Positions 36,770 to 47,806 of a stretch of 64,000 bases of DNA are shown here, piece by piece. Positions within the stretch are counted from its first letter, which is position 1, and each line of letters opens with the position of its first letter. Origin of the DNA: Fusobacterium ulcerans ATCC 49185 (GTDB lineage Bacteria > Fusobacteriota > Fusobacteriia > Fusobacteriales > Fusobacteriaceae); the NCBI RefSeq assembly GCF_900683735.1, contig NZ_LR215979.1, positions 1,116,001-1,180,000 of the forward strand. The letters are read 5' to 3'. Position numbers and translations under genes: made by a program. A model generated the notes under the pieces. The model did no database searches, was not told where the DNA came from, and saw only the letters and a list, made by a program, of their open reading frames with translations.

Positions 36770-36951
36770 TTTCTTGAATAATAGATAATGATAACAAATT
36801 ATATTTGCTAAAAATGCTATTATTAACTTTTATAAACCATATTTTTAGAATATTTGTTTGTCATTTTTATTAAAAAAGGGGGGATTTAATATTGGTTTTA
36901 CAAAAATCATAATATTAAAATATGCAATTTAATCTTAAGGAGGAAAGAGAT

Positions 36952-37533
36952 ATGAAGAAAATAGTTGGGGTATTTCTTTGTTTATCTTGTTTGACAACAG
37001 CGCTTTATTCACAAGAAGTAAGTGAAAAAGAGGGGAGAAAAGTTCTTGAACAGATAAGAAGAGAAATACAGGCAGAGGAAAAGGCAAAACAAAAAGCTAT
37101 TGAAGATGCTGAGAAAGCAAAAGCTGAAGAGGAAAAAGCCAGAATTGCTGCTGAAAAAGCTGAAGAAAAAAAAGGGAAAAAAATACTTGAAGATATCAGA
37201 AGAGATATGAATGAATCTCTGGAAGAAAAAGTATTTAGAAGTGAAAATAATTCTGAAGCCAGAATAGCAGCAGCTGGAGCAGCTTTTGAAATAGGTAAGG
37301 AAAGAATGGCTTTTCTGAAAATGGAAGAAGAGGAAATTATAAAACTAGAAGAGGTTTTGGGGATGGAACCTGATGAAAACAGAGTATTTTTGAGCCAGAA
37401 ATTTGATGAGGTATATGATAAGTTTAATTCAAACAATAATGAGATTGAACTTCTTTTACTTGAAAATGAGAAGCTTAATGAATACTTGAGTAGATTAGAT
37501 AGAATGGAACAGAAAGTAAGAGCAGGAAATTAA
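36952..37533 (+). CDS. FadA-family coiled-coil adhesin-like protein, module 2
   Basis: I choose ATG 36952, which has AAGGAGG 8 bases upstream and gives the same 193-residue length as the other two copies; the upstream in-frame ATG at 36922 lacks a site. The signal peptide (MKKIVGVFLCLSCLTTALYSQ) differs from the other copies, while the mature coiled coil is over 95% the same and ends KVRAGN. The autotransporter starts 17 bases later. Its role is probably the same as for module 1. Confidence 0.75.
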   Translation: MKKIVGVFLCLSCLTTALYSQEVSEKEGRKVLEQIRREIQAEEKAKQKAIEDAEKAKAEEEKARIAAEKAEEKKGKKILEDIRRDMNESLEEKVFRSENNSEARIAAAGAAFEIGKERMAFLKMEEEEIIKLEEVLGMEPDENRVFLSQKFDEVYDKFNSNNNEIELLLLENEKLNEYLSRLDRMEQKVRAGN

Positions 37534-37549
37534 ATAGGAGGAAGATTTT

Positions 37550-40500
37550 ATGAGAAAAAATGACATTGAAAAATCTTTAAAGAGATTTTTGAAAAGAAAG
37601 GTCAGTTATTCTCTTTCGCTTTTGATAGCCTTCATGATAACAGGAGGAATATCTTTAGGTGCAGGAATAACAGCAGAGGAAATACAGGAAACTAAAAGCG
37701 ATCTTTTAACTAGGATACAAACAGAACGAGAAGAAATAAAAAGAAAAATAGCAGAAAATGAAAGATTAATAAAAGAATATAATTCAGATTTTGTGGAACT
37801 TGTAAGAAAAGGAGATTTTTATTCAAAACCTCTATTCAACAGTACACAGGTATTTCTTTCATATCAATATTTAGATAGTGGAAAAATGAAAGATAGAACA
37901 GATAAAGAGTTTGCAGAAACTATAGATGCAATCAATAAGCATTATGGAACAAAGAGCGGAAGGAGTCTGCTTAGATCTTCTGGAAACATTGGAAAAGATA
38001 AAATAATGTCTGGAAATGGAGTAGCTGTAGATACTGAAGTATTTAGAGAGGAAATAGAAGTGGGGGCAAATATTGTTCCTATTGAACCAATACTTCCTGA
38101 AATAAATAAAACAATAAATGTAACTGTAGGAGTTCCTACAATTGGTGGAATTCCAAGTTTGACATCACCAACAGTAACAGCACCAACAGCACCAGGAGCA
38201 ATTATTCCTCCAACGATTAGTGTAACAACACCTGGAGCAGTTGCTTCAATAAACGTAACAGCACCAAGTGTACCTACACCAACAGTGCCAGAGGATAAGA
38301 CTATTGTTAAACCAACTGTAACAATTCCAAATGCAGTAGACCCAACAATGGTTGTAGCCCCAACAGCCCCAACAGCCCCTGTTATTGTTCCTATAACAGT
38401 AAATTCTTTTAGTATAACAACAGATGGTTCTGGTAACGGTGATGGATCTTGGTATTGGAATACTGGAGGTTCAAATGGAATTATTTCACAAGTAATTATG
38501 ACTGCAGGTACATGGAATATAAATAATTTTACAAATAATACTATTAATTCAGGATATGATAGTGAAATTACAGGATATTCAGCCTATATGCCTTTTCAAA
38601 AAGATGGAATAACACAATATGCAGGAGCACCAATAACTAATCAAACCTATAGTGGAACTGGAATTGGTTCAGGTAAAATGGGAATTTACAGAATAGTAGG
38701 ATCTCCTTATTCTTCTTTTGGAACTGGAACAACTATTAATATAAATTCAACTACAAGAAGTGGAACTGTAAATACTCTAAGACAGTTTATTCACTTTGAT
38801 CCACATGGTGAAGAGGCTACATTAATATCAAATATCACTAATGCTACAACAGATGAAAAAGCAAAGGCGCAAGCTTATTATGACATAGCCAAAGCAAATA
38901 ATGGAATGGCTGCTGGACATGAAAGAGCGATGTTTTTAACTTTAAAAGGAGATATTAATTTAACTGGAAATACAATAAATGTAGTTGGATTACAAGGACA
39001 TTCATATGGAGATGCTTCTGCTCAAGGGTCTTCACAAGTATTTGTATTCAATACTGGTAATATAAAAATAAATGGTGAAAAAAATGCAATCTATGCTTAT
39101 ACAGCGGAAGGAGATGCTGCACATAGATATTTCACATTTTCAAATCATGCATTAGATGGACAAACAGGAAGCATGAAAATAGAAGGCACTTCAAGTAAAA
39201 ATAATGCTATGGTTGTTTTTGACAGACAAAATACTGGAATTAATCATGTGCTAAGTTTTTTTAATGATGGTTTAATGGAAATAGAGGATGGAAGTCAAAA
39301 TATAGGAGTATTTATAGGAACTGGAATTAATAAAGGTACAGTTGAATTAAATGCCCCAATTATAATAAGCGGTGGAACAAATAATGTGGCAGTATATCAT
39401 GGAGCTCAAGGAGTAGGACCTACAAATCAGTTGGCACAACAATCAGTATTAAAGGCTGATATTACAGGTGGAACAAAAAATGTAGGTTATTTTACAGAAT
39501 TTGCTCAAACTTTAAATGATGCTACTGGAACAAAGCCAAATCATGCTTTCACAATATCTGGAACAGCAAAAAATTCAATTGGTGTTTATTCAAAAGCTAA
39601 TATAAATATAGGAACTGGATCTGTAGTATTAGCAGGAGGAACAAATAATGTAGGTTTATATACAGAAAGTGGAAGTATAATTTCTAAAGGTAGTATAGAA
39701 TTTGGAACAGGAACTTCTGCTGGAAATGTTGGAGCATATGCAAAAAATGGGTATTCAATTACAGTTGATTCTGCTAAAACAACAGGAACTTCAACTAATG
39801 GAACATTGTTATATTCAGATGGAGGGACTATTAATGTAACTTCAGATGTGTCAGCAATAGGAATGCAGGTAACAGGAGCAGATACTTCTAATAAGAATAA
39901 CTCTATGTTGGCTTTTTCAACTGGTGGAGGAACTATCAATTTATCAAATAATACACTTGGGTCATCTTTAGCACCAGATGTTGATGTTACAGGAATGGCT
40001 TTAAGTGATTCTTCTAGTATGTATAGAGGAATAGGATTAATGTCAGATGGTGGAACTATTAATGCTCTATCTCCTGTATATATAAAAGTTACAAATGGTG
40101 CTGCTGGAGTAGCCTCAATAAATACAAATGGAAACATAAATATAGCAGCAGGCTCAACAATAGAAGTAGATAATGGATATGCTGTATACAGTGATGGAAC
40201 TGGAAAAATAAATATGCAAAATTCAACAATAATACTTGGTGGAAATGCTACAGCATTTGATATCTATAAATCAGGAGTAAATCCATTAACAGTAACAGGA
40301 ACAACAGTAAAAGTAGTTTCTAATGATGTAATAGTTTTTAATGTTAAAAATATCACAGCACCACTAAATGTAAGTACATTAGAAGCTTCGATAAATCCAG
40401 GAGTAACAGTAACAAATGATGGAATTCATACTCAATATATAGAGGCAGCAGTGGATAAAGCTACAATAAATATAGATACTGTACTGAATAAAGCCGATAC

Positions 40501-43500
40501 ATCTGGGGCTTCATTCTACTTTTTTAATAGGTTTATAGCACAAAATACTATTTTAAATGTAAATCAAAATGTTACATCAGAACTTGCTACATCTCAAACT
40601 GCTAACTTTAAAGGACAGGTAATAGCTCTTGAAATGAATGCAAGTAAAAGTGCTGTATCAAATGCTACATCACAGATTAATATAGCTTCATCAGCAACAG
40701 TAAAAGCAGCCAGAACAGATACAGGAGCTGGAGCAGTTGGGGCATTTATTAACTATGGTCAAATAAATAATGATGGAACTATTGAAATACAGAAAGGATA
40801 TACTTCTGTAAAAGGTGGAGCTGGTGTATTTGCAACAAATGGGTCAAAAGTGGATAATAAATCTGGAGCGATAATTGATGTTTATGGAGAGGAAGCACTG
40901 GGTATCTATGCGACAGCATGGAGAAAAACTTCTTTAGGAACTTTAGCTGGGGAAGAATTTGGAGCTGCAGCTTTAAATCAAGGAGAAACTTCAGTAGTAA
41001 ATAATGGAAATATAACAACTAATGGAGATAATTCAGTAGGAATATATCTGGAAAATAACAGTAGAGATGCTAGTTTAGCTGGTGGAATGAACAGAGAGAT
41101 ATCAGCTGCAAATAATGAAACTATAACTGTTGGAAAAGATTCTATAGGTATATATGCTAGTGGAACTGGAACAGGATATGAAACTGAAACAAAAATAGGA
41201 AATACAGGAACAATAAAAGTAGGAGAAAATTCTACAGGAATATATGGAGAAAATGCTGTAACTGTAACAGATATTGGAAATCTTGAATTAGGAAAAGGAG
41301 CTACAGGTGTTGCTTTAAGTCCAGACTCAAAGTTGGATCTATCAGCAACTTTTGGAACAATAACAACAACAGGGGGAGATAGTGACAGAGTTATAATGGC
41401 AATTCATGGGGATACAAGTTCTCCATCAGCAACTTCAATAGTAATGCCTGGAGGGACATTAGATACTAGTTCAATAAGCAATATGACTTCATTGTATGTT
41501 CAAGGAGCAAATGGAGCTTCCACTGATACTGCTACTGTACTGAAAATAGGAGCAAGTGGAGTAGGAATTTATGTAAATAATGGAAGTGCATCTAATGATG
41601 GAAAAATAGAAATGACATCTGGAAAAACAAATGCTGTTGGAATGTACACTAAAAAAGGGACAGTTACTAATACTAATACTGGAACTATTGAAGTAGGAGA
41701 TTCTACTCAATTAGGAATGGTAGGAGTAAGTACTGATGCTATTTTAACAAATACAGGAATAATTGACTTAAAAGGAACTGGAGCAGCAGGAATAGTTGTA
41801 CAAAATGGTGCAACAATTACAGACAGTGGAGCTTCAAATATAGCTTTCAGTTCAACAAAATCTTTTGGTATAGCAGCAGATAATGCAAATGTTGTACTAA
41901 ATGGAGGAAATGTATCAATTGCCAATACAGGAGAAAATATCTATGTTTATGCTAAAAATAATTCAAATACAACAATAAATGGAGCATTAACAATAGATGG
42001 AATAGCAGCTAATCCTACAAAAAAATCTGTAGGAATCTACTTAGATGGAATTAATACTTTAATTAATAATTCAACTTTAACAGCAGTAAATGGTTCAATA
42101 GGTGTATATGCAAATGGAGCTAATTCTCTGACAAATGGAATATACAATTCTACTGGGGACAATACAGTAGGAATCTATTTCACAAATGGAGGAACTTTAG
42201 CTAATACTACAGTAAATTCAGGATCTTCATCTGGAAATTCAGTAGGAGTATATGCTGCAGGTGGACAAGTAAATATATCTGGAGGCCTTACTTTAAATAT
42301 AGGAACAAGTGGTAATACTGGTACAGGAATGTATTTTGCTAATGGAGCATCAGCGACTGGAGATACAATTACAGTTACTAATGGTTCTGCAACTTCATCT
42401 AACATAGGACTATACTACACAGGAACAGGCAGTACAACTCATGGAGCTAACTTAATATTAGCTGGAGCAAATAGAGAAGTAGGAATTTTTGCAGATGGAG
42501 GCTTAAATTTAACAAATACCAGCAATATAACAGATAATACAGCTACTGGTTCTGTTGGTGTTCTAGTAGGCGGGGGTTCAACATATATAGGAACAGGAGT
42601 ATTCACAGCAAATACAGCTGGAACTGCAATTGGATACTTTGTAAATAATGGAACTGCTGAAAATGGAAATAGTATAGATATTACTGGTGCTGGAGCAGCT
42701 TCAGTTGGAATGGTAGCTTCTGCTTTATCAGGAACAGCAACAGTTACAAATACTGGAAATATAAATACTTCAAGTAATGTAGGAATGGCTGTTTTGACAG
42801 GAACAGGAACAAGTGCAGGAATAAATACAGGAACTATAAATGTAACAACAGGAACTGGAGTATATGTAGAAGGAGCAAATGCAGGATTTAATGGAGCTGG
42901 AGGAACAATAAATCTGACAGGGGCAGGAACTGGTATTGTCCTTGATAATACAGGAGCTGGAAAAGTAACAAATGCAGGAACTATAACTCTTGCTGTTAAT
43001 TCAGTAGGGATATATGGAGATAATGCTAAAATAGATTTTCCTGTTACTATTAATGGAACATCAGGAACTGGTATATATGCAGAAAATGGTTCAGTAGTAT
43101 CTGGAACTATAAATGCTGGAAATTCAAAAGATACAGTTGCGGTCTATCTAGCAGATAGCACAGCTAGCGTAAATGGAGCAGTAATCACAGCTGGAGGAGT
43201 TACAAGTACATCATCTATTGGACTATATCTTGGAGGAACAGGACTTACTCATACAGTAGGAAATTCTACAATAAATGCTCCTACATCAGGAACTATAGGA
43301 ATCCTTACAGACAATGGAAATACAATGAACTATTCTGCAACTACAAATGTAGGAAATGGTGCAATAGGAATGTATTTAAAAGGAGCAGGAACTACACTTA
43401 ATGCCAATGCAGGAACTATAAACATAACAGGAACTGGAATAGGAGTATTGGTAGATACAGGAGCAACAGCAAATCTAGGAACAACTGGAACTCTTACAGT

Positions 43501-46500
43501 AAACTTTAATGGTGGAGGAGGAATACTTTCATTTAACAATGGAGGTACAGTAAATCTTGGAGCTAATATAACTATTGGAAGTGGAACAGGAACATTAGCT
43601 GCTACAAAAGATGGAAACCTTTCTAACTCAGGAACTATCACAATAGGAAATGGTTCAGCTGGACTTCTTGGAGTATATAGTGCTGGAGGACCATATACTG
43701 TATCAAATACTTCAACAGGGGTTATAAATGTACAGGCTGGAGGACTTGGACTGGTAGCTACAGGAACAGGAGCTGCAGTAACTGTGAAAAATGATAATAT
43801 CATAAATGTAACTGGACAAGATGCAGTAGGTATGTATGCTGATGTTGGAAACATTGATAATGCTTTAGGAACAATAAATGTAACTAATAGTGGTATAGGA
43901 ATGTATCTGGTAGGTTCAGGAAGTATTTTAAATTTTGGAACATTAAATGTTACAAAGGGTGTTGGATATGTAGTTAATGGAGCAACATTGGGAGGAGCAA
44001 CTGGGACAGTAACTCTTCATGCAGGAGATGCAAATAATTACTCTATTGGAGGATATTATTTAAATACTTCTGGAATTATAAATCTTCCAGCAATAACAGA
44101 TGCTGATTATTCAATTAAGGCAGCTATCTATGGTGGGACAAATACAGTAACTGGAGCAGTAACAGCAAGTGGCGGACAAAATAAAATAGGAATATTTGCT
44201 TCAAATTCCACTACAACATTAGGAACAGTAACTGCAGGAGGAAAAGGAAACATTGGAGTATATGGAACAAATAGTAATTTAGATATAAGTGGAATAGCTG
44301 TAACTAATTCAACTCTTACTGCTGCAGAAGATATGTCTGTAGGAGTAGTATTAAGTGGTGGAAGCTTTAATGGAAGTGGAAATGTTTCTGTTGGAGATAA
44401 TGGAATCGGACTATATGCAACTGGTATTCAAGGTGGAAATAATATAATACATAATGGAGGAACTCTTCATGTTGGAAACTCATCACTTGGATTCTATGGT
44501 GAAGGAGTTGGAGCAGGAACTAAGAACTTAACTGTAAATACTACAGGAATAACTATTGGAACAATGAATGCAGTAGGAGTCTATGTTAAAGATATGAATA
44601 CTGATGTAACAGGAAATATGACTATAGGAAAAGGATCAAGTGTAGGAATAGCAAGTATAGGAAATGGAAATATAGACTATACAGGATCTATAACTATTAA
44701 TGATAAAGCAGACAAAGCAGCATCAGTAGGAATCTATAAAAAGGAAGGAACAGGAATTATAGATACTTCAGCAGGAAACTGGACAGTTGGAGCTGGAGGT
44801 TATGGAATCTATGTACAACAGGCAAAAGTAACCAAAGATGCATCAGGAAATGAAATATCAACTATGACTTCTAACTCTGCTGTAATTAATAATAGTGCAG
44901 ATATGACATTAGGAATGTCATCAGTAGGGATATTCTCTAATGGAGCTAATACAGTTAATAATTCTGGGGATATAACTGTAGGAGAAACTTTTGTTCCTGG
45001 AGGAAATCACTCTGATGTAACAGAACATCTGAACTCAGTTGGAATCTATGGAGCAGGGGAAACTAAGATTTACAATGCAGCAGGAGCTACAATAAAAGTT
45101 CATGAAGATCATTCAGTTGGAGTGTATGTTGATGGAACCAACACTAGATTTGAGAACCATGGAATAATTGATATAGACAATGGTGGAGTTGGAGTTATTG
45201 TAAGAAATGGAGCAATAGCAGTAAATGAAATTGGAGGAGTTATTACATTAGGGGCAAATGCAGCTGCATGTGGAGCTGTTAATGTAGGAATGTCTGCATC
45301 TGGTTCTGGAAGTACAATAGAGAACAGAGGAATAATAACAATAAATTCTGGAGTAGGAATGACTATTGAAAATCAGGCAATTCTAAGAAATACAGGAACA
45401 ATAAATGTTAATAATGGAGTAGGAATAACAGGAAGTGGAACAATAGAAAATAGAGGAACAATGAATGTAGCTCCAGGAGCAGTAGGTGAAGGAGCAGGAG
45501 GATTAGCTACAGCTAATGTTGGAGCTGTTACAATTACACCAGATGGGACTATTAAAATCAATGGAAACTATACTTCTATAGGAGGAACTCTTTCTACTGC
45601 AGGAAATATAATAGTAGATGGAGCATATGTTGATGTAACAACTGGAACACCTCTATTTAATGCAAACAGTGTAAGTGGAGAAGTAAGACTGCTTCCAAAT
45701 TTTGCATCAACAGGAAATGGTATTTCTTATGAGATAGATGGTTTTGTAAATACAGCAATGGGAACAATTACTGGAACAAAACTTACTCCTGTAACATCAC
45801 CTCTATTTATTGCAAAAGTAACAGATAAGGGAAGTCTTGTTATTGCTAAAAGACCATACGCAGATTTAGTAATAGGAGAACAGTTTGATGCTTTACATAA
45901 AGGATTGGACAACATACTTAAAAATAGTGGTGGAAATGGAAGAGATGCTGATATTCTAAAAGGATTAAATGAATATCTGGAAGGACTTCCAGCAGATCAA
46001 TTTGAAAGAGAAACATCGTTAAAACTGGCTGAAACAAGAGGGGATATCTACGCAACTATTCAAGGCAGAATGCAGGATATCAATCAGGCCTTTGATAACT
46101 CTTTCTATGAACTTGAATCTTCATATAATCTGACTAAAGACAGCAGTAAATACAGTGTGATCTATACTGATGGAAAATATAGAGATTCTACATTAGGAAT
46201 AGATGACTATGACTATAAAGTAATGGGACTTCTATATATGAAAGAGAAAGAAGGAACAGAGTATGGAAGCAAATATGGATATACAATAGGATTTGCAGGA
46301 TCGAAGTTTGACTTTGATGATGGTGGATCAAAAGAGGATGTGTACTCATTAAGAGTAGGAGCACACAGAGTTAAAAATCTAAGTGAGGAACATAAAGTAT
46401 CATGGCTGTCAAGAATAGAGCTTGGATACAATAGACATATTGCTAAGAGAAAACTTAACCTTCATGAAACATTTGAAAATAAGGGAGAGTATAATACATA

Positions 46501-46996
46501 CTCTGTAGCACTTGATAACAGACTTACAAAAGTAATCTATACAGACTTGTCTAGACAGCTGGATGTATATGCTGATTTAGACTTGGAATATGGAAAAATA
46601 GATGACTTTAAAGAAAGTGCTGGAAGCAAAGGCGGACTTGAAGTGCAGATTAAAGATAATGACTACTTAAGCGCACAGGCAGGGGCAGGAGTGAAGGCAT
46701 CCCAAAGAATCTATGCAGGAAATGACATCTCAGTAAAAGTAACAGCAGATGTGAAATATGCATATGAATTTGGAGATAACTATGATGGAAACAAAGCAAG
46801 ACTTAAAAATGGAGAAGAAGGATATTACAGTCTGATAACTCCAGAAGAAAGAGAAGGAAAATTAAGTGGAAAAATTGGACTTACAATAGAAAAGGCTAAC
46901 CACATGGGAGTAACATTTGAAGTGGAAGCAGCAGATGAAAATCATAAAAAAGATTCATCAATCAAATATGGAGTAAGATTCAATTACAAATTCTAA
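37550..46996 (+). CDS. Giant type Va autotransporter, module 2, 3148 residues
   Basis: The first ~160 residues (signal, coiled coil, FYSKPLFNSTQVFLSYQYLD) are almost identical to module 1, and so is the C-terminal barrel (about 2856-3148). The Pro/Thr stalk and beta-helix are different: this is the most divergent passenger of the three. Within the barrel it carries KRKLNLHETFENKGE, shared with module 3, where module 1 has KRKLELDTTYENKGE, a sign of segment exchange. It should be surface-exposed and adhesin-like. AGGAGGAAG precedes the ATG. Confidence 0.92.
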   Translation: MRKNDIEKSLKRFLKRKVSYSLSLLIAFMITGGISLGAGITAEEIQETKSDLLTRIQTEREEIKRKIAENERLIKEYNSDFVELVRKGDFYSKPLFNSTQVFLSYQYLDSGKMKDRTDKEFAETIDAINKHYGTKSGRSLLRSSGNIGKDKIMSGNGVAVDTEVFREEIEVGANIVPIEPILPEINKTINVTVGVPTIGGIPSLTSPTVTAPTAPGAIIPPTISVTTPGAVASINVTAPSVPTPTVPEDKTIVKPTVTIPNAVDPTMVVAPTAPTAPVIVPITVNSFSITTDGSGNGDGSWYWNTGGSNGIISQVIMTAGTWNINNFTNNTINSGYDSEITGYSAYMPFQKDGITQYAGAPITNQTYSGTGIGSGKMGIYRIVGSPYSSFGTGTTININSTTRSGTVNTLRQFIHFDPHGEEATLISNITNATTDEKAKAQAYYDIAKANNGMAAGHERAMFLTLKGDINLTGNTINVVGLQGHSYGDASAQGSSQVFVFNTGNIKINGEKNAIYAYTAEGDAAHRYFTFSNHALDGQTGSMKIEGTSSKNNAMVVFDRQNTGINHVLSFFNDGLMEIEDGSQNIGVFIGTGINKGTVELNAPIIISGGTNNVAVYHGAQGVGPTNQLAQQSVLKADITGGTKNVGYFTEFAQTLNDATGTKPNHAFTISGTAKNSIGVYSKANINIGTGSVVLAGGTNNVGLYTESGSIISKGSIEFGTGTSAGNVGAYAKNGYSITVDSAKTTGTSTNGTLLYSDGGTINVTSDVSAIGMQVTGADTSNKNNSMLAFSTGGGTINLSNNTLGSSLAPDVDVTGMALSDSSSMYRGIGLMSDGGTINALSPVYIKVTNGAAGVASINTNGNINIAAGSTIEVDNGYAVYSDGTGKINMQNSTIILGGNATAFDIYKSGVNPLTVTGTTVKVVSNDVIVFNVKNITAPLNVSTLEASINPGVTVTNDGIHTQYIEAAVDKATINIDTVLNKADTSGASFYFFNRFIAQNTILNVNQNVTSELATSQTANFKGQVIALEMNASKSAVSNATSQINIASSATVKAARTDTGAGAVGAFINYGQINNDGTIEIQKGYTSVKGGAGVFATNGSKVDNKSGAIIDVYGEEALGIYATAWRKTSLGTLAGEEFGAAALNQGETSVVNNGNITTNGDNSVGIYLENNSRDASLAGGMNREISAANNETITVGKDSIGIYASGTGTGYETETKIGNTGTIKVGENSTGIYGENAVTVTDIGNLELGKGATGVALSPDSKLDLSATFGTITTTGGDSDRVIMAIHGDTSSPSATSIVMPGGTLDTSSISNMTSLYVQGANGASTDTATVLKIGASGVGIYVNNGSASNDGKIEMTSGKTNAVGMYTKKGTVTNTNTGTIEVGDSTQLGMVGVSTDAILTNTGIIDLKGTGAAGIVVQNGATITDSGASNIAFSSTKSFGIAADNANVVLNGGNVSIANTGENIYVYAKNNSNTTINGALTIDGIAANPTKKSVGIYLDGINTLINNSTLTAVNGSIGVYANGANSLTNGIYNSTGDNTVGIYFTNGGTLANTTVNSGSSSGNSVGVYAAGGQVNISGGLTLNIGTSGNTGTGMYFANGASATGDTITVTNGSATSSNIGLYYTGTGSTTHGANLILAGANREVGIFADGGLNLTNTSNITDNTATGSVGVLVGGGSTYIGTGVFTANTAGTAIGYFVNNGTAENGNSIDITGAGAASVGMVASALSGTATVTNTGNINTSSNVGMAVLTGTGTSAGINTGTINVTTGTGVYVEGANAGFNGAGGTINLTGAGTGIVLDNTGAGKVTNAGTITLAVNSVGIYGDNAKIDFPVTINGTSGTGIYAENGSVVSGTINAGNSKDTVAVYLADSTASVNGAVITAGGVTSTSSIGLYLGGTGLTHTVGNSTINAPTSGTIGILTDNGNTMNYSATTNVGNGAIGMYLKGAGTTLNANAGTINITGTGIGVLVDTGATANLGTTGTLTVNFNGGGGILSFNNGGTVNLGANITIGSGTGTLAATKDGNLSNSGTITIGNGSAGLLGVYSAGGPYTVSNTSTGVINVQAGGLGLVATGTGAAVTVKNDNIINVTGQDAVGMYADVGNIDNALGTINVTNSGIGMYLVGSGSILNFGTLNVTKGVGYVVNGATLGGATGTVTLHAGDANNYSIGGYYLNTSGIINLPAITDADYSIKAAIYGGTNTVTGAVTASGGQNKIGIFASNSTTTLGTVTAGGKGNIGVYGTNSNLDISGIAVTNSTLTAAEDMSVGVVLSGGSFNGSGNVSVGDNGIGLYATGIQGGNNIIHNGGTLHVGNSSLGFYGEGVGAGTKNLTVNTTGITIGTMNAVGVYVKDMNTDVTGNMTIGKGSSVGIASIGNGNIDYTGSITINDKADKAASVGIYKKEGTGIIDTSAGNWTVGAGGYGIYVQQAKVTKDASGNEISTMTSNSAVINNSADMTLGMSSVGIFSNGANTVNNSGDITVGETFVPGGNHSDVTEHLNSVGIYGAGETKIYNAAGATIKVHEDHSVGVYVDGTNTRFENHGIIDIDNGGVGVIVRNGAIAVNEIGGVITLGANAAACGAVNVGMSASGSGSTIENRGIITINSGVGMTIENQAILRNTGTINVNNGVGITGSGTIENRGTMNVAPGAVGEGAGGLATANVGAVTITPDGTIKINGNYTSIGGTLSTAGNIIVDGAYVDVTTGTPLFNANSVSGEVRLLPNFASTGNGISYEIDGFVNTAMGTITGTKLTPVTSPLFIAKVTDKGSLVIAKRPYADLVIGEQFDALHKGLDNILKNSGGNGRDADILKGLNEYLEGLPADQFERETSLKLAETRGDIYATIQGRMQDINQAFDNSFYELESSYNLTKDSSKYSVIYTDGKYRDSTLGIDDYDYKVMGLLYMKEKEGTEYGSKYGYTIGFAGSKFDFDDGGSKEDVYSLRVGAHRVKNLSEEHKVSWLSRIELGYNRHIAKRKLNLHETFENKGEYNTYSVALDNRLTKVIYTDLSRQLDVYADLDLEYGKIDDFKESAGSKGGLEVQIKDNDYLSAQAGAGVKASQRIYAGNDISVKVTADVKYAYEFGDNYDGNKARLKNGEEGYYSLITPEEREGKLSGKIGLTIEKANHMGVTFEVEAADENHKKDSSIKYGVRFNYKF

Positions 46997-47016
46997 TTAA
47001 ACTAATTATTAAAATA

Positions 47017-47388
47017 TTAGACTGCTCTTGAAATAGGGGCAGTCTAATCATATATAAAGGATCAGAGTAAAAAGAAGAAAAAAAGCCATTCTTTAGGAAG
47101 TGGAATAAAAAATTACTGTGCTCTTAAGTACTGTTTTACTGAAAAAGAATATTTTTTAATTCAAGAAAGTTAAAAAAAGCTAAAGGATGAATATGGATCA
47201 AATAATAAAATATTAATTAATCTTTTTAAAAGATATAGAAAAACTTTAGAAGATAAAAATGATAAGAACAAAATATATAGTGAAAAAATATCAAATAAAA
47301 AATATATAAAAATAGAAAAAGTCTAAAAAATAAGTTTTTTTAGGGATGATTAAAATATGTTGTTAAAAAATAAAAAATGTTAAATATT
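47017..47388. other. Module 2 to 3 spacer: hairpin and possible decayed gene
   Basis: After the hairpin at 47017-47047 there is a 340-base stretch that modules 1 and 3 lack. One frame near 47219-47326 reads LFKRYRKTLEDKNDKNKIYS and on to a stop, but has no start, and upstream frames are broken. It may be a gene remnant. No intact gene is visible up to 47806. Confidence 0.35.
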
Positions 47389-47427
47389 AAAGGTGTAAAT
47401 AGATTGATTTATTTACACTTTTTTTAT
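47389..47427 (+). terminator. Terminator of module 2
   Basis: AAAGGTGTAAAT and ATTTACACTTTT form a 12-bp stem (one G-T pair) with a 10-base loop and a T tail. Confidence 0.85.
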
Positions 47428-47597
47428 TTGCCTCTTTAATCTTAAGTATTCTACTTCAATAATCTCTTTCTAAAATTTATATCAGATTTTTTTTAAAATA
47501 TTCTATATAATACTTTTCTTTTGCATTGCTCTTTTAATTATAGATACTACCTTTTCACTGAATACTAATAACTATAATTTATATATTTCTTTTTTAA

Positions 47598-47626
47598 TTG
47601 TATGTAAAAAAATATTGTGATATAAT
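47598..47626 (+). promoter_or_regulatory. Promoter of module 3
   Basis: TTGTAT, 17 bases, TATAAT. The dyad before modules 1 and 2 is absent; a different inverted repeat (AATTATAG / CTATAATT, about 47535-47581) stands there instead. The conserved leader segment is at 47690-47738. Confidence 0.72.
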
Positions 47627-47806
47627 TAATTTATTAAAGCTATTATGTAAACTAATTTAATTATCAAAAATAAAAACTTACATATTCTAAAAACCATATT
47701 TTTAGAATTTTTGTTTGTCATTTTTATGAAAAGGGGGAATTTTATATTATTTTTTAATTAAGCTAAAACATCTTGAAAGTAATTTAATTTTAAGGAGGAA
47801 AGAGAT

